This document shows, one piece after another, positions 1 through 11,800 of a DNA stretch of 64,000 nucleotides. How positions within the stretch are numbered: the first letter of the stretch is position 1; each line of letters opens with the position of its first letter. The stretch comes from Climacteris rufus. Lineage: Eukaryota > Chordata > Aves > Passeriformes > Climacteridae. The position numbers were made by a program, and so were the translations under genes. Where the stretch lies: positions 478,991 to 542,990 of the forward strand of contig VZRZ01007791.1 in NCBI GenBank assembly GCA_013398175.1, in the 5' to 3' direction. The notes below the pieces were generated by a model. That model was not told the origin of the DNA and searched no databases. It was given only the letters and a program-made list of their open reading frames with translations.

Positions 1-60
1 GATGGGATGGGATGGGATGGGATGGGATGGGATGGGATGGGATGGGATGGGATGGGACGG
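1..60. repeat. (GATGG)n pentanucleotide microsatellite
   Basis: Eleven perfect GATGG units run from the first base to 55, followed by one unit with a single substitution (GACGG, 56-60). The array is cut by the window edge, so its true length is unknown. With a 5-nt period and no stop in any phase, every forward frame reads through it as Met-Gly-Trp-Asp-Gly. The open frames that start here are therefore repeat artefacts, not evidence of a protein. Confidence 0.97.
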
Positions 61-77
61 CCAGGCCAGGCCAGGCC
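59..77. repeat. Short (CCAGG)n array next to the GATGG array
   Basis: Three CCAGG units (61-75) with partial flanking units follow the GATGG array directly and share its 5-nt period. This is a second, GC-rich pentamer rather than a continuation of the first. Confidence 0.85.
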
Positions 78-400
78 GCCGTCTCCCCACACCCCTGCTG
101 TCCCGCAGCCGTCGGGGCCACGGTCACTGTCGCCTGCCCGGCCCCGGCGGGCTTTGCCTTCCCTGCTGGAGCGGGCGGCCCGGGCTCCCCACGGCTGTCC
201 CGGGAACACCGCAGCAGCGCCCTGTAGCAACTCCTTTCGCCCCTTTTCCCCTCGGCAGTATTCATCCTTCCAGCGCCCCTCGGCTGCCGGCACCTGGGTA
301 AGGCACATGCACTTGTCTGGAGAGCCAAGGAAGGACAAAGGCCACCTGAGTTCTCAGAGCATCCCCCGCCCCGCCCCGGGGAGGCACTTCGCTTAAACTT
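78..400. other. GC/CpG-rich segment, possible gene edge
   Basis: This is the most GC-rich stretch of the window, with many CpG dinucleotides. Composition falls at about 400 and becomes AT-rich by about 800. Two strong acceptor-like sites are visible: a pyrimidine-rich tract ending in CAG at 106-108, and another ending in CAG at 256-258. A donor-like GTAAGG starts at 298. After the first acceptor a frame stays open for 38 codons, to TAG at 225-227. After the second, a 39-nt stretch (259-297) lies between acceptor and donor. This could be the terminal exon of a plus-strand gene lying to the left, a CpG-island promoter, or plain GC-rich intergenic DNA. I recognise no protein. The window edge hides the needed context. 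Confidence 0.35.
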
Positions 401-1422
401 GTAGGACAGCACCGAAATGTCATCACCAGCCCCTGTTACATTCGTTCTGCCGAATGCAGAAAGAGCAGAGTGGCTGTGCCACGGGCTCACCCCAGTAACC
501 TCTCACCCTCATCCAGCCTTCCCATTCCAGGGTGAGGAAGATGCTCTTTACATCACCACTGTTTCTGACGAGAGGGTTTCCAGGCAGGAGAGGCACTCCT
601 CACCTGGCTTCTGCTCTTGCAAAATCCTTCACCTTCCCACAGATTAACACAAACTTGTTAACTCTCCAAACATTTCCTCAGCCACGTTTGTAGTGCCCGG
701 TATGAACGTATTGCTCCGTCAGCCTGTCAGCCTCAGAGCACCCTCTTGGTCCGATATTCTCCTGCCCCGGAAGAGCCAGAGCATGCATAATTTGCTCACT
801 AACCTATATTGCTTAAGTTGAAAGATAAATGAACCTGCCAAGAGATTTCATTGAAAGGACACGTGTGTTTGCATATTGGTCCTTCTAATGAACTCTCTAA
901 AACCAATAAATACTTCCATTAGCTTTGTAGTTTGTATTTCTTATTTAAAAATATATTCATTAACATTTCCCGGGCAAATATTGCATCTTTTCACAACCAG
1001 CAGGTGCTGAATGGGTTGAATATGAATTTGACTGGCCAAGAGTCAAGGGACAGCAAAATACTAGTTCAAACACATAAATTTTTAATAGTGAGATTTTGAG
1101 AAATTTGTACTGAAACTTAAAATACTTCTGATTTTTATGAAATTTTCCTTATTTTTATCATATTTTACGTATGACCTTTGAAGCAATGGCAAATACCTGT
1201 GAGAGTTATGTCACAGGGAGAAATTATTTAAACGTAGATTGATTAACGTGCTATTCATTAAAATTGTAGAAGGTGTTGACAAATAGAAGAAATAATTTTA
1301 AATTGTTTACAAATTTTAAATTTAAAATCTGTTTTCAAAGTATGTGTAGAACTGCTATTCACATATTTTGAATTGGCTTACTGATAAATTTTCTCATATG
1401 ATTTAATTAATTTAAAAATGGG

Positions 1423-1454
<32 letters not shown>

Positions 1455-4400
1455 CCCATCAGCAGCATTTTATCACACAATTTCTAGAAAGTTTAATGCC
1501 TTTATCTCGGAAGAGACTTGACATTGAAAGTATAAATGACTTTGAGACAGTTTCTTTGGGTTTAGTTCATCTAAAAATACCGGTATTTTGAAGATTCACA
1601 TTAACATTCATCCAAATTCAAGAGCTGTATTTGAACTACGCCTAAACCCAAAATATTCTAAATCTTGCAATTTCAATGAGAATGATGCTGAAACATATTT
1701 CCATTTTGCACAGAACAAAACTCTTATCTGAGAACCAGCAATGTTTGTCAGGACTCCCTAAAAATCTGTTCTTCATAATTGGGTGCTGAAAGCCACACTG
1801 ACCATTTTGCCTTGATTTCTGACTACAGATCTATCTGCACTTCGACATTTAGCCACTTCTTTCTGCAAATGCATGTACAATGTATAGCCAGAAATAGATT
1901 TTCATTTTTCTAAAGCATGTATGATACAGCTAAAACACCATTTCATCTCATTTGTTGTTTTGTTTAAAAGTTATATCTAACATCCTTTGGAGCCTTGCTC
2001 CTTAAATACAGATCCAAATACATTGTAGATGGGTTTCCACAGATTTTCTGTCCATGAGGATCTTAAAATCAAAGTTGAATTTCTTTCACTCCTATGAACA
2101 AAACGTCTTTTCCAAATATTATCTTCCTACACCACATTCTTTTAAATTACTTTAAATTTAGGAATACATGAATTAAGAGGTAGAACCCCCAAGTCTTTAA
2201 AACACCACACCTTTCTTAGAAATAAAACCAACACCTAGGACCATCATTTAAAAGTAGGCTAAGCAAGATTTTAACCACTAGACTTCGTTGAGTTTTATGT
2301 CTTATCTTCTCATGCTCATCTGTGAAGATCAACACCAGACACATTCTACTTCCAAGTAAATTCTAGAGCTCTTAGCTTTATTAAGGAAATTATTTCATTC
2401 TGGCTAAGATTTGAATCTAATTAATCTGTCTTGCAGTTTAAAAATGATAACTAAATTCAAGATGCATACTGTTCTTCAGAGACAGTTTAAAATATTAATT
2501 AAGTAAAGAGTGCATTTTCCATTTATTTTAATTACATTAATACAGTTTCAATAAATAAAATAGTTCTATGCTTCATCAAAACAAACTGGGATGCAAATTT
2601 TTCCATTGATTAGTTCTCTGTTCACATTGGCCCTTTAGACTGTTTACTTTTAAAGAGGAAAGAGATGCAGAAATGTTTGGGGGTTCCCATTAGTGAAATG
2701 AGGTCCAACAGTCTGAAAAGGTCAGTTCAGTCTTCCAGGAGGCTGATGTAGCTCTGTAAAAGTGGCATTCTGACAATGTATTGCTTATGAAGGTAATCAC
2801 TGAGGTAAAACTGGATGCATTTACAGACATTTTTAAACAAATGAAGATTTTACTTTATTACATTTTCTCAGTTAAGTTAAAAAAAACCCAAAGCTCTTAG
2901 ATCTCTCTGATCCACTCGCCTGTGATGCTTACTGATCCACAGACAAAATATTACAAGACCAGTGGATGAATTGCATTTTTAATATCCAATTTAATTAAAG
3001 CTGACAAGTTCTGAATTTGCAGGTGCACCTCTTCCGTGAGATAAAGCACAGGACAAGACAGAGAAGATTTTTTGGTAGCTATGTCAAAAAATAAATGTGT
3101 CATTCTACCTAACTCAGTAATAATACTATGCTTCAAATATTTGAGCAGCAGCATCAGGTGAAGGAAAACTAAATATTGAAGACAAAGTTTCAAAAGACCT
3201 TAGGAGTCACAGCAGGTGTTTTGAAACATCCTTTATACAGAACATTTTGAGTGTCTTTGTAATGTAGGGCCCAATCCTGCCCACTTCATTCTAAGAAATC
3301 AAATATAAATCAACAGAAATAGCCAGAATAGCAGCTGGAACATAGTAGCAAATGTTTTCAGGGCAAGGCTTTATGTAAATTGGTATTTAAAAAAAAATGT
3401 GCAATATTGAAACTTTAATTCCATTGTGATTAGCTTCACATTCACAGAATATAGATAAAAATATTAATCTAAGTTTTAACATGAAAATAAATATTGCTAC
3501 TATGAAAACCTGATTAGAAAGCTTTTATAAAAATGACAACTTAAAACATGTTTAATGGTACGACATAATGAGAAATGCAGGATTTGACACTGTGATCTTT
3601 TATAACAAAATGTGGCTATCAATGAAATGCTGGACTTCTTTTACACATCAGTACTGCATGTGCCAAGAATTCAGAGAACTGTGAGGTTTCAGTTTTCTCT
3701 AGTGGAACATCAGCAGATTACTTTGTTAAAGTGCTATTTTAATATTGTAATGGAAAGGGTGTTTGTTTCTTCTTTCCTGAGATGAAAACAAACTAGTACA
3801 GTTTACATATGAAAAAGTATTTTCAGAATAGTAGCCAGTGCTGCAAATCTGTTGGAGAACTGAAATCAAGATGTGTTTTTTTCTGCCTTTGACACAGATA
3901 TTGCTCCTTCTATCTTATCTTCTAATACTGATAGCCTCAGGACAAACACAGGCTATGTTAGAAAATTGTCCTTTATTATATTGATTGAAATTCACTTCCA
4001 ACCTACCTCAATCTGATGTTAGAACATTTTTATTAGCTTTAAATTGTTTGCATTATAAATTTAAAATAATAAAATGCTTTTATAAATAGTTTAAAGTTCT
4101 GAAGCAGACTATGTGCTTCATACAGTCCCACTGAGTTTTTTTGCACTGACCTTCCACTTCTGACTGCAGAGAAAGACCACCTCTGTGGAATATTCAGCAA
4201 TGCCTTCTATGAAAATGCATGAAGACAGCATTTAAACTGGTATATAAAGTTTGAGGAAAAGTCAGAATTGCAGAACACTGTCTGGCCAACAGAAGTTCAT
4301 GTACTGTTAGTACTCTACTTTATTTAAGATTTCCGCTACATTGCTTTAGTGTCCTGATAAGGGTCTTGGTTTTATTTTGTGACACACAGGAATGGTGGAA

Positions 4401-5180
4401 ATCTGAGCAGCATCAGGAATATCAGCAGTAATACTGGAGCTGGGCTTCAGGGGATGATCTGGCAAAGATGGCAGACACCCAGTAAAATCCTTCTTGTACT
4501 TTCACTGTATCTAATAAAGACACCACCTCCACTCACACCCCACTTCCCTATTTTAGAAAGCAATTTACCAGGGTTTTCCTCTTTTTCTCCTCCTACTGAT
4601 GAAATGACAAAATGTCCCTTCTTCATTGGAAGCAGGCCCTTGGCCAATAAAGCAAGTGGGCACTATGTCTGTGCCATTTGTAATTTAACTAGAATCCTGA
4701 AAATATTAACACTTACCAAAAAGAGAAAGAAGATCCTGACACTTCTAGGAAGGAAGATAGAGACTAGATAACTTTCAGAAAGTCCCTTTCTTCTCTGAGT
4801 CATACAAGCATTTGAGAACACTGAAAAATTTTGCCTTTTCTGGCTATAGAAACAGGAAGGTGACTGCATCAGTTTATGCACCCACAAGCTATAAAACCTA
4901 GATAAATAATCATGTGTGATAGCATGCTAAAATGAATGTATCACAGAGTCATTTAAAAAATTTGTGCTTTAAATGTATATCCTCAGATTACATATGAAAT
5001 CAAAAAGGTTGTTGACAAAGCACTTATCCTATATTTTCCATTTCATGAGGCACATACACACACACACCATTAGATTTTTTCAATTAATTTCAAAACAGAG
5101 TTCAGATTTAAAATTCCAATCAAACCGGTAAGGTTTTAGAGTCACTGCTTTACTGACACAGGTATGTGAATTCCCACTAA
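401..5180. other. AT-rich intergenic or intronic sequence, no gene seen
   Basis: Composition steps down between 400 and 800, then stays AT-rich. It holds an A/C-rich tract at 1423-1454, a short (CA)6 at 5056-5067 and many short A or T runs. The longest open frames (130 codons at 4379-4771; 80 codons on the minus strand at 2951-3193) show no domain, no compositional change and no flanking splice signals that stand out. I see no recognisable interspersed repeat. Confidence 0.8.
1423..1454. repeat. (CAAA)n/(CAAAA)n A-rich low-complexity tract
   Basis: AAAAC and AAAC units run together and end in nine A residues before CCC. No retroelement body is recognisable immediately upstream, so it is not clearly a poly-A tail. 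Confidence 0.85.
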
Positions 5181-8075
5181 ATGCAGCTATGGTCCCTTTG
5201 CTTTCACTTGTACTCAGACACTTGGTGCTTGAAGCAATTACCACTGAAGTCTCATTTTTTTAAGTGGAAGAAGACGAGCAATGGTGCTGATTTATATGAA
5301 CAGAGGCTTTTATCCTCAGCAGTGGTCTTACATGTGACACCAAGAGCTACATCACTGTATTCCCATAACTTTGTCAGAGTTTTAGAAGGGCAAAGAGTGG
5401 AGAGGTCACGTCAGAGCTTGATAAGACGTGCACTGACAAGCCTCTCATGCAAAGCTAATTGCAGAGGGAAAGTCAGAGCTTCTGAAAAGATGTTCTGTTT
5501 ATCACTTTTTTTTTGTGATTTGCTCAGTCTTTTGAAAGAAAGACCTTTTTGCCTCTTCCCTCCTTTTAATCACTCTGTGTATGATAACTTTGTACAAAAA
5601 GTTTTCCAATGAATCTCAAAGATCTCTCTTAATTCAGTATCAAATTTTAAATTGTCAGTAATACTAATGAAGCAGCCCTTTCAGTCACAGAGCTCAGGAA
5701 AATGTAGGGGTTTACCATCCCAAACTATGTATAAAATTTAGTTTTCCACAATGAATTAGACACTCTCTAACATAGCTGCTCCTAAGTTTCATGTGTTACA
5801 TTTCCTTGTGAATTCAAGGAAGTTAATGAAGGAAAGTACTTACGGAAAAACTTCCTCTGGAAGTTCTTCCAGCCTCCCTCTGGTCCTGGCCTCAGAACTC
5901 CCGAAGGCACCATGGAGGTCTCAAGATGGTTCTTAAATATACCCAGGGAAGAGCTACAGGTTTAGTGCCTGGATCTATTGTTTGGTGCATGAAAATGTAA
6001 GTGTCCCACGGGCACCTCAGAGGCCAGGAAATGTGTGCCACAATCACAGCTTGCACCTTTCCCTACTACCTAGCCCTGCTTGTAGGAAAAAAGCATTCCA
6101 GGACCTGACTTCACAGTAAAAGCAAAGTATTTCTGAAAGTATTGCACTGTTTTAAAATATACACCTATGGGAAGTTTTAGGAGTTGTAACTGTGATTAAT
6201 AGAAATATTCTGCTGTTCAGCTCTCTGAGGAAATTGAGAAGATGCTGTTGAGAAAAGGATGTGTGAAGGCATTCTTTAAGGGCTTCATTTTCCTATGTCA
6301 TTATTTCTCATTCACTATTTTTAACAGTTTTATTTCTTTGGTTAAGTAAAGCTTTGGGATTGATTATTCTGTCTTCTGCTTTGCTAAGCCAAGCATTTGA
6401 CCTGGCAGTACAGGGGACTGCTTTGCTGTAACCCCACTATCTGTGTTCCCCAACACACGCTTGTGCCTTTCCTTTCATCTTGCTCACTTGCTTCTAAAAC
6501 CCCAAGTCAAGTCCATGAACCACAGAAAGTCCTTTAGGCCCCAATTAAAGGCTTAAGTGAGGTGCAACTGGTACCTTGGTGTCCTGCTGGTCTGAAAGGG
6601 CTCATAACAAATATAATTTCTTTTCTTTTATGTTCGATATTTTAGTTACTCTACTGTTGATCACAATTAAAAATCAAGTGAAAAAATATCGTCCCCTTAG
6701 AAAAGTTACCATAGAAACAACACCAGAGAATTCCCTTTAAAAATGTCAAGATTTCCCTCACATTTAAATACAGACTCCCAGGCATTACTCATGCCCCATT
6801 AAAAATTGCAACACATCCAGTGAGTCATTAGTTTAAAAATGTATCTACAAACATACACCCTTTTGGCATAGAGATGTTTTTGTCTCAATAAATGTATATC
6901 ATGACATGACCCAACTTTTGATTTTATCTTGTTCTACCTTACATCCCCAGAGAAAACTTGAACACTGTCATCTGTTGTTCAAACACCTGATTGAGGAAGG
7001 AGAGAACAAAAATGAGGAGTGACAAAACACACAGAACGTAAGAAATGCCAGCAAAAGCTACTTGGAAAGGAAGAGTAACTTTGAAAACATATTTACATGG
7101 TAGTAGACAAGATGAATGGAAAGAAAATTGTCTGAAATGAGATACAATGCAGACATTCTCCACACACAGAGAGAATTTTAATGTTATATCTTAAAGTCAG
7201 AAAATTTTAAATTGGGAAATGTTCTAATTTAAACAAATCAAGGCCATGGTACTGGGCTATATGATTTAATTATAATTTCTTTGTCCCAATCTGTAGCATA
7301 AGATTAATTTCACATATGATTCTACTCCATCCTCCTTCGATGGCAGAGCTGGCAAACTCTGACATATTTTGGCAGAGTAGAAGAAGGTCCTTCTGCATTA
7401 GACACTTTGATCATATGGAAGGAGAAGAAAATAAGCTGTAGTCAAAGTGGAAGGTGCTCCACAAGTAATAATAATGTAAATTTAAAGAAAATTCAGAACT
7501 GGTCACAAAGAAAGCTGATAAATAGTTTATTCATAAACCCTTGCATATTTAAAGGAGAAAATAATACAAAGGCATTGTGACTTCCCTTTGCATTACTGGG
7601 TCTGCTGTAGATAAACAGCATGGCTGAATGGAACCAGATTAATGATAATAATGACAGTTTTCTCATTTTCTTTGTAGTAGAGCCAACCTGAAAATGAGGA
7701 AAAACAACAAAATTGAACTATTTTTTTGTTCTTCAGGCTCTTATAAAAATGTTTCATTTCTTTCATTTTCTTAATGCAGGGAGTATTAGAAATTTGCTTC
7801 TGATTTTTTAGTGGTAAAAGTCCCCTTATTTTTGCTTATCCCCATTTCCTCTTGGTTTTTTACTTCTTTGTCCATGTTTTCCCTTTACTCAGAGAGAGAA
7901 AAAAAAGCATCAGAGGACAGATATAAGAAAACCAATAAACTCAGTTAAAAAAAACCACCAAACAAAATAATTTTTCTTTCTTTCAATATTTAGTTTCTGC
8001 TGAGCACTTTGTCAAAAATGCTGCAAATATTTTCCATATTAAAAATAATTTTCAAATCCATTATTTTATCAGTGT
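5181..8075. other. AT-rich noncoding sequence, no gene seen
   Basis: It contains a 143-codon open frame (5181-5612). Its translation is rich in Ser, Leu, Phe and Lys, with no recognisable domain or repeat. A frame this long is not unexpected by chance in the window. The segment also holds the motif-bearing block at 6640-6860, described separately. No interspersed repeat was recognised. Confidence 0.75.
6640..6860. promoter_or_regulatory. Candidate regulatory block with an X-box-like site
   Basis: The plus strand has GTTACCATAGAAAC at 6705-6718. This differs at two positions from the RFX-type X-box consensus GTTRCCATGGYAAC. AT-rich homeodomain-compatible cores lie within about 100 bp. No repeat or convincing open frame overlaps. 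The motif match is seen in the sequence; a regulatory role is only inferred. Confidence 0.2.
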
Positions 8076-8147
8076 GGGGTTTTTTTTGTTGTTGTTGGGT
8101 TTTTTTTTTTTTTGTTTTTGTTTTTGTTTTGTTTTTGTTTTTTTTTT
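8076..8147. repeat. T/G-rich low-complexity tract abutting CR1
   Basis: Long T runs are interrupted by G in GTT, TTTTTG and TTTTG units. The tract ends exactly where the CR1 3' terminus begins. Read in the direction of the element it is an A/C-rich tail, which CR1 elements normally lack. Confidence 0.9.
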
Positions 8148-8385
8148 ACACAGAATCACAACATGGGGAGGATTGGAAGGGATAGAGGTTCTTTAGTCCA
8201 ACCTCCTTGCTCAGGCAGGTTACACGAGAGCATATTACTCAGGATTATGTTCTTTTGAATATCTCCATAGAAGGAACTCTACAACCTCTCTGGGCAACCT
8301 CTTCCAGTGCACACTCACCCTCACAGTAAAGTTCTTCCTCATGTTCAGGTGGAACTTGCCAGTACCCACTTCTTTGTGCATATAA
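8148..8385 (-). mobile_element. CR1 LINE fragment, 5'-truncated 3' end
   Basis: The plus strand starts with the reverse complement of the CR1 3' end (CACAGAATCACA), then a degraded form of the familiar 'AAGGGACC...AGTCCAACC' block. It continues through the 'GGCAACCTCTTCCAGTG' and 'AGTTCTTCCTCATGTTCAGG' segments typical of reversed avian CR1. Sense is therefore the minus strand. About 240 bp remain, covering the 3' UTR and the very end of ORF2, with indels and substitutions that leave no open frame. The copy is dead and has the 5' truncation usual for this family. The 5' (right) boundary is approximate. Confidence 0.92.
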
Positions 8386-11342
8386 TCACCTACTCTAATA
8401 GTTAAAATATAGTTTTTGGTGTTTTGCTATCAGAATTGTGCTTTGTGTTCCCACTTCAACTGTATGACACGGAAAAAGAGAATAAACCCAAGGAATTAAT
8501 GTGAAGGTGAGGAGCAGTACATTATCAGGACAGATGTATGTAGTAGACACCATCAGAGAAACATATTCTGGAAGTGATCTCATGCTTTAAATGAACTTAC
8601 AGATTTTGGATTATAAATTCCCTGCCATTCAGAAAGATAAAAACTTGTAGTATTTTCATCCTAAAACCAGGAAGGGCAGTGCATAGTACAGCTATAACTG
8701 AGGTATCCTTGGTATGTTGCTTCTGCTTTAATTTGTCACTATTTCTAGAATAAACAAATGGGTTTTGGAAATATTTAGATATAATTTATGCATTTAGATA
8801 TCATTTTTCACCAGCACTAGGCTCAAGAAGGGTCATATTCTCACTTTTACCCCAAAGCATAGCCCAGCCACACTGATAACAGGCTTTAATCAATAGGCAT
8901 CTAGCAAGAGGCAGAAGCATGTCATTGCCAGCAGGACTGCAGGGAAAGCTTTAGTTATGAAACACAAGCATATTGTGGCAAGTTTTCAGCTGGAAGTTGT
9001 TTTTAAATCTTTGGTAATTATGTTTCTATTCAGTGCCACAGAAGGAGTTTCACATAGCAATAGATCTGTTTGTTTCAAAACCGAGTTGTTCAACACTGTC
9101 TGGAGCAGCAAACATTCTTTTGGTTTACAGACTCAGTGCCATAACATCCTGGGGTGCCCATGAGAGCTGGACTTTGCATCTGGACATCAAAGATGGGTGA
9201 TTAATGTGCTGAAGCTGCCCTGGCAGAGAGCTTCCCACTGTCCACACACCTGAGCATGGGCTATTTTTATATGAAATGAGAAATTTGCTAAAGGGAGGTG
9301 CTAGTTTCTTCAGGAGCCCTCCTCACCTTGTTTCTTCAGCAGGATGTATTTAATTTCCCTATTGTGAGAATTTCTCTGTGTTCACCTCATCATTCAACTG
9401 CCTTTAGATAGGAACAAATATGAAATGGGACTGACTCAAAGGCCCGAGGCAAAGTTTTGAAGCCCTTCTGCATGGTCCTGTAGCTTTGCCATGTATGAGT
9501 AACACATCTTGCCCTAAAATCATGACAAAAATCTCTATGCCACTTCTCATGTCTCCTGTCTGAGAGACAAGTCTCTGGAGCTGTAACAGTTTACACTGGG
9601 GAAGGTCTGTCCTCATCTATTTTTATTCACACGTATGAATCACACTTCCATGCTCCACAGCTAGAAATAAAACAGTAGTCCACCTCAAAGCTTTAAATTA
9701 CTTAGGGCTTAATTAAGAGTATGATAGAACAGATATGAAATTTAAGATGCAGTCAAGTGGGAAAATTAATGTAGACACAAGCTCATGTGTCTGCTGTATC
9801 CCTTAATCTGGTAGCTTCCCACAGAACAAATTTCCTACTCCTTTTTCCCCCTAGATATAACACAGTGTAACAACCATGATTACCCTTATATGACTATTAC
9901 ACAATTTTGAAATGCCAGGGCTTGGAAACATGACTATCATGCATACCACAAAGAAAAGTGATATCTTTCTGCATCAGTTTATCTCATACATGGGTAAGTG
10001 TTGGATCTTGGCCCACTCCAGTTGCTTTGTGACACTGCAGTTTTCAATCAATGGCAGGGCTGGGGTAGGCAGCCTTGAGGGTTCTCGAGGGTTCTCTTCC
10101 ATTAGAGAGGCAGAAGAGTGGCTGTGTTTTGATTCCTCCCAGCCTCTATAGAAAGACCACTCCTTCAGGATCAGGATATGACACAAGTGCATTAAAACAA
10201 GACCATCAAGATCCTTGGTAGAGAGCCCCCTTTTCACTTTGAGTGGTCCTTCAAAATGGGAAATGTCTCAGGACAAAGACCAAAGTTCTCCTGTCTTCTG
10301 CACACTCTTCATGAGTTTGAACATTCATTCATATGGAAAGAAGAGATGGAAAAAGGTTGCAAATGCCTTCTCATCCCAGCCATTTGATCTGGCACTTTTT
10401 CATTACGACTCCTTTTTCCAATTGGGCTCTTTTACAAGAAATTTCCCCGCTGCACTGGGCTACTTGCAATAAATGCAGAGCTGGGCTAAAATACAGTATA
10501 TTATCCAGTTTCTCTGGTAGGACTTTGGTTCTGCCAAAGTGTTTACTCCAAAGACCAGGTTACTTCAGCTGATGGAGCAATAGAGGGGAGATGTTCAGGA
10601 ACAAGCTCTGTCTCTTTGCCCTATCAGACAATTTCTAATAGAATATCAGACCAGTTTCTAATTTCTCTTGGCAGTTCCCACTCTGTCGCACCACTTATAT
10701 TTTTGAAACAACCTCTCCATGCCACTTTAGATTTTAAAAGGCAATTCATCTGCCTGAAGGATAATGAGCAGAAAACCTAACAAACAGACCATCAAGGCCA
10801 TTATTTATTTTTAAGCTGCTTTCTTTCTGTGGGTTTCCTATAAAACCCTGACTTTTGCTTTCTGTTGTTGTGCAGAACAGAGTGTAAGGAGAAGACTATG
10901 GACCTAAAACTGAGAAGTCTCTGTTGATTTATAACCTATTACAACACTAAATTAGGAAACCCAAAAGTTAGGCTTTAGTCCTGGTTGTGTGTCACTAATG
11001 ACATGTGCTAAGGAGGGGAAGAGAATTTCTGAAGAGTGTATTAACAAAATACAGTTTTGATTGCAATTTGTTAACACATTTATCAAAATGGATATTAAAC
11101 AAAACAAGCTCTTTATTTGGCCACCGAGCTGGACCTCACTGCAATCAAGAGCTAGAAAACAAGAATGTTATAAATTGCTTTCCAGTGGCTAAGAAAGGGA
11201 ATAAATCCAAAGTGCTTTTTATGGGAGAAGAAATCCGACAAGTGTACTATTTCACAGTTACAGTGTATGGTTTAAAGCTACAATTACAAATCATAATTTG
11301 CGAGGGTGAACTCCCTGAATGGTGAATGCAGACTGAGCTACT
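8386..11342. other. Unique noncoding sequence, no gene seen
   Basis: Mixed composition with only short open frames (up to 106 codons), none with recognisable features. A 10-bp perfect tandem duplication, GAGGGTTCTC twice, lies at 10077-10096. No interspersed repeat was recognised. Confidence 0.75.
10077..10096. repeat. 10-bp perfect tandem duplication
   Basis: GAGGGTTCTC occurs twice in direct succession. It is a simple local duplication with no sign of function. Confidence 0.9.
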
Positions 11343-11800
11343 GTGTGTCTCAGGTGCACGCTGAGGAAACCCGGGCTGCCAGCGTCGGTGCATCAGCTGC
11401 TGTGGCTGCATCAGCAGGGCACTGCTACCTGCAGGGCTGCAGCTCCCCTCCTGCGTGCTCAGGGCGGGGGCATTCCTTCCTTCCCGCACGCCCATGGTGT
11501 TTTGTTGGGGGAGGGCTCCTTAGCTACTGGAGCTGTGCCCTTTTTCGGGAGAGAGAGAAGGTTGCTGGAAGCAGACGTGATGCTGCTCGCAGGGAGGGGA
11601 GTCACGACCTGGCACACCCGAGATGAGCACAGCACCGAGCAGCAGGGCAGCAGGCAGGGTCTGCAGCCTCCGGCCCAGGGCTGCTCCCTGCACATCGAGG
11701 CACTTGGAGCAGAGAAGCAAAGGATCACCTCGGCGCCATCCCCTGTGCCACTAACAGCTGCTCTCAGACCGTGCTCCGAACTAGAACTTTTTGTCACATG
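11343..11800. other. GC/CpG-rich pocket with overlapping open frames
   Basis: About 450 bp with roughly twenty CpGs sit between AT-rich flanks. Frames are open on both strands at once: 153 codons plus (11343-11804), 106 codons plus (11306-11626), 112 codons minus (11459-11797) and 66 codons minus (11520-11720). None resembles a known family. Several open frames on opposite strands is what GC-rich DNA, poor in stop codons, produces, so this is not evidence for a protein. An orphan CpG island, a lncRNA promoter or a decayed GC-rich insertion are all possible. Confidence 0.6.

Noticed and set aside
2..396. Three overlapping plus-strand open frames beginning Met-Gly-Trp-Asp-Gly
   Set aside because: They begin inside a GATGG microsatellite, which is open in all frames. 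The Met starts are repeat units, not start codons with context.
5056..5067. (CA)n microsatellite
   Set aside because: Only six units, too short to be worth a separate feature.
5181..5612. 143-codon plus-strand open frame
   Set aside because: No recognisable domain and no flanking signals. Length is within chance expectation for six frames of 64 kb.
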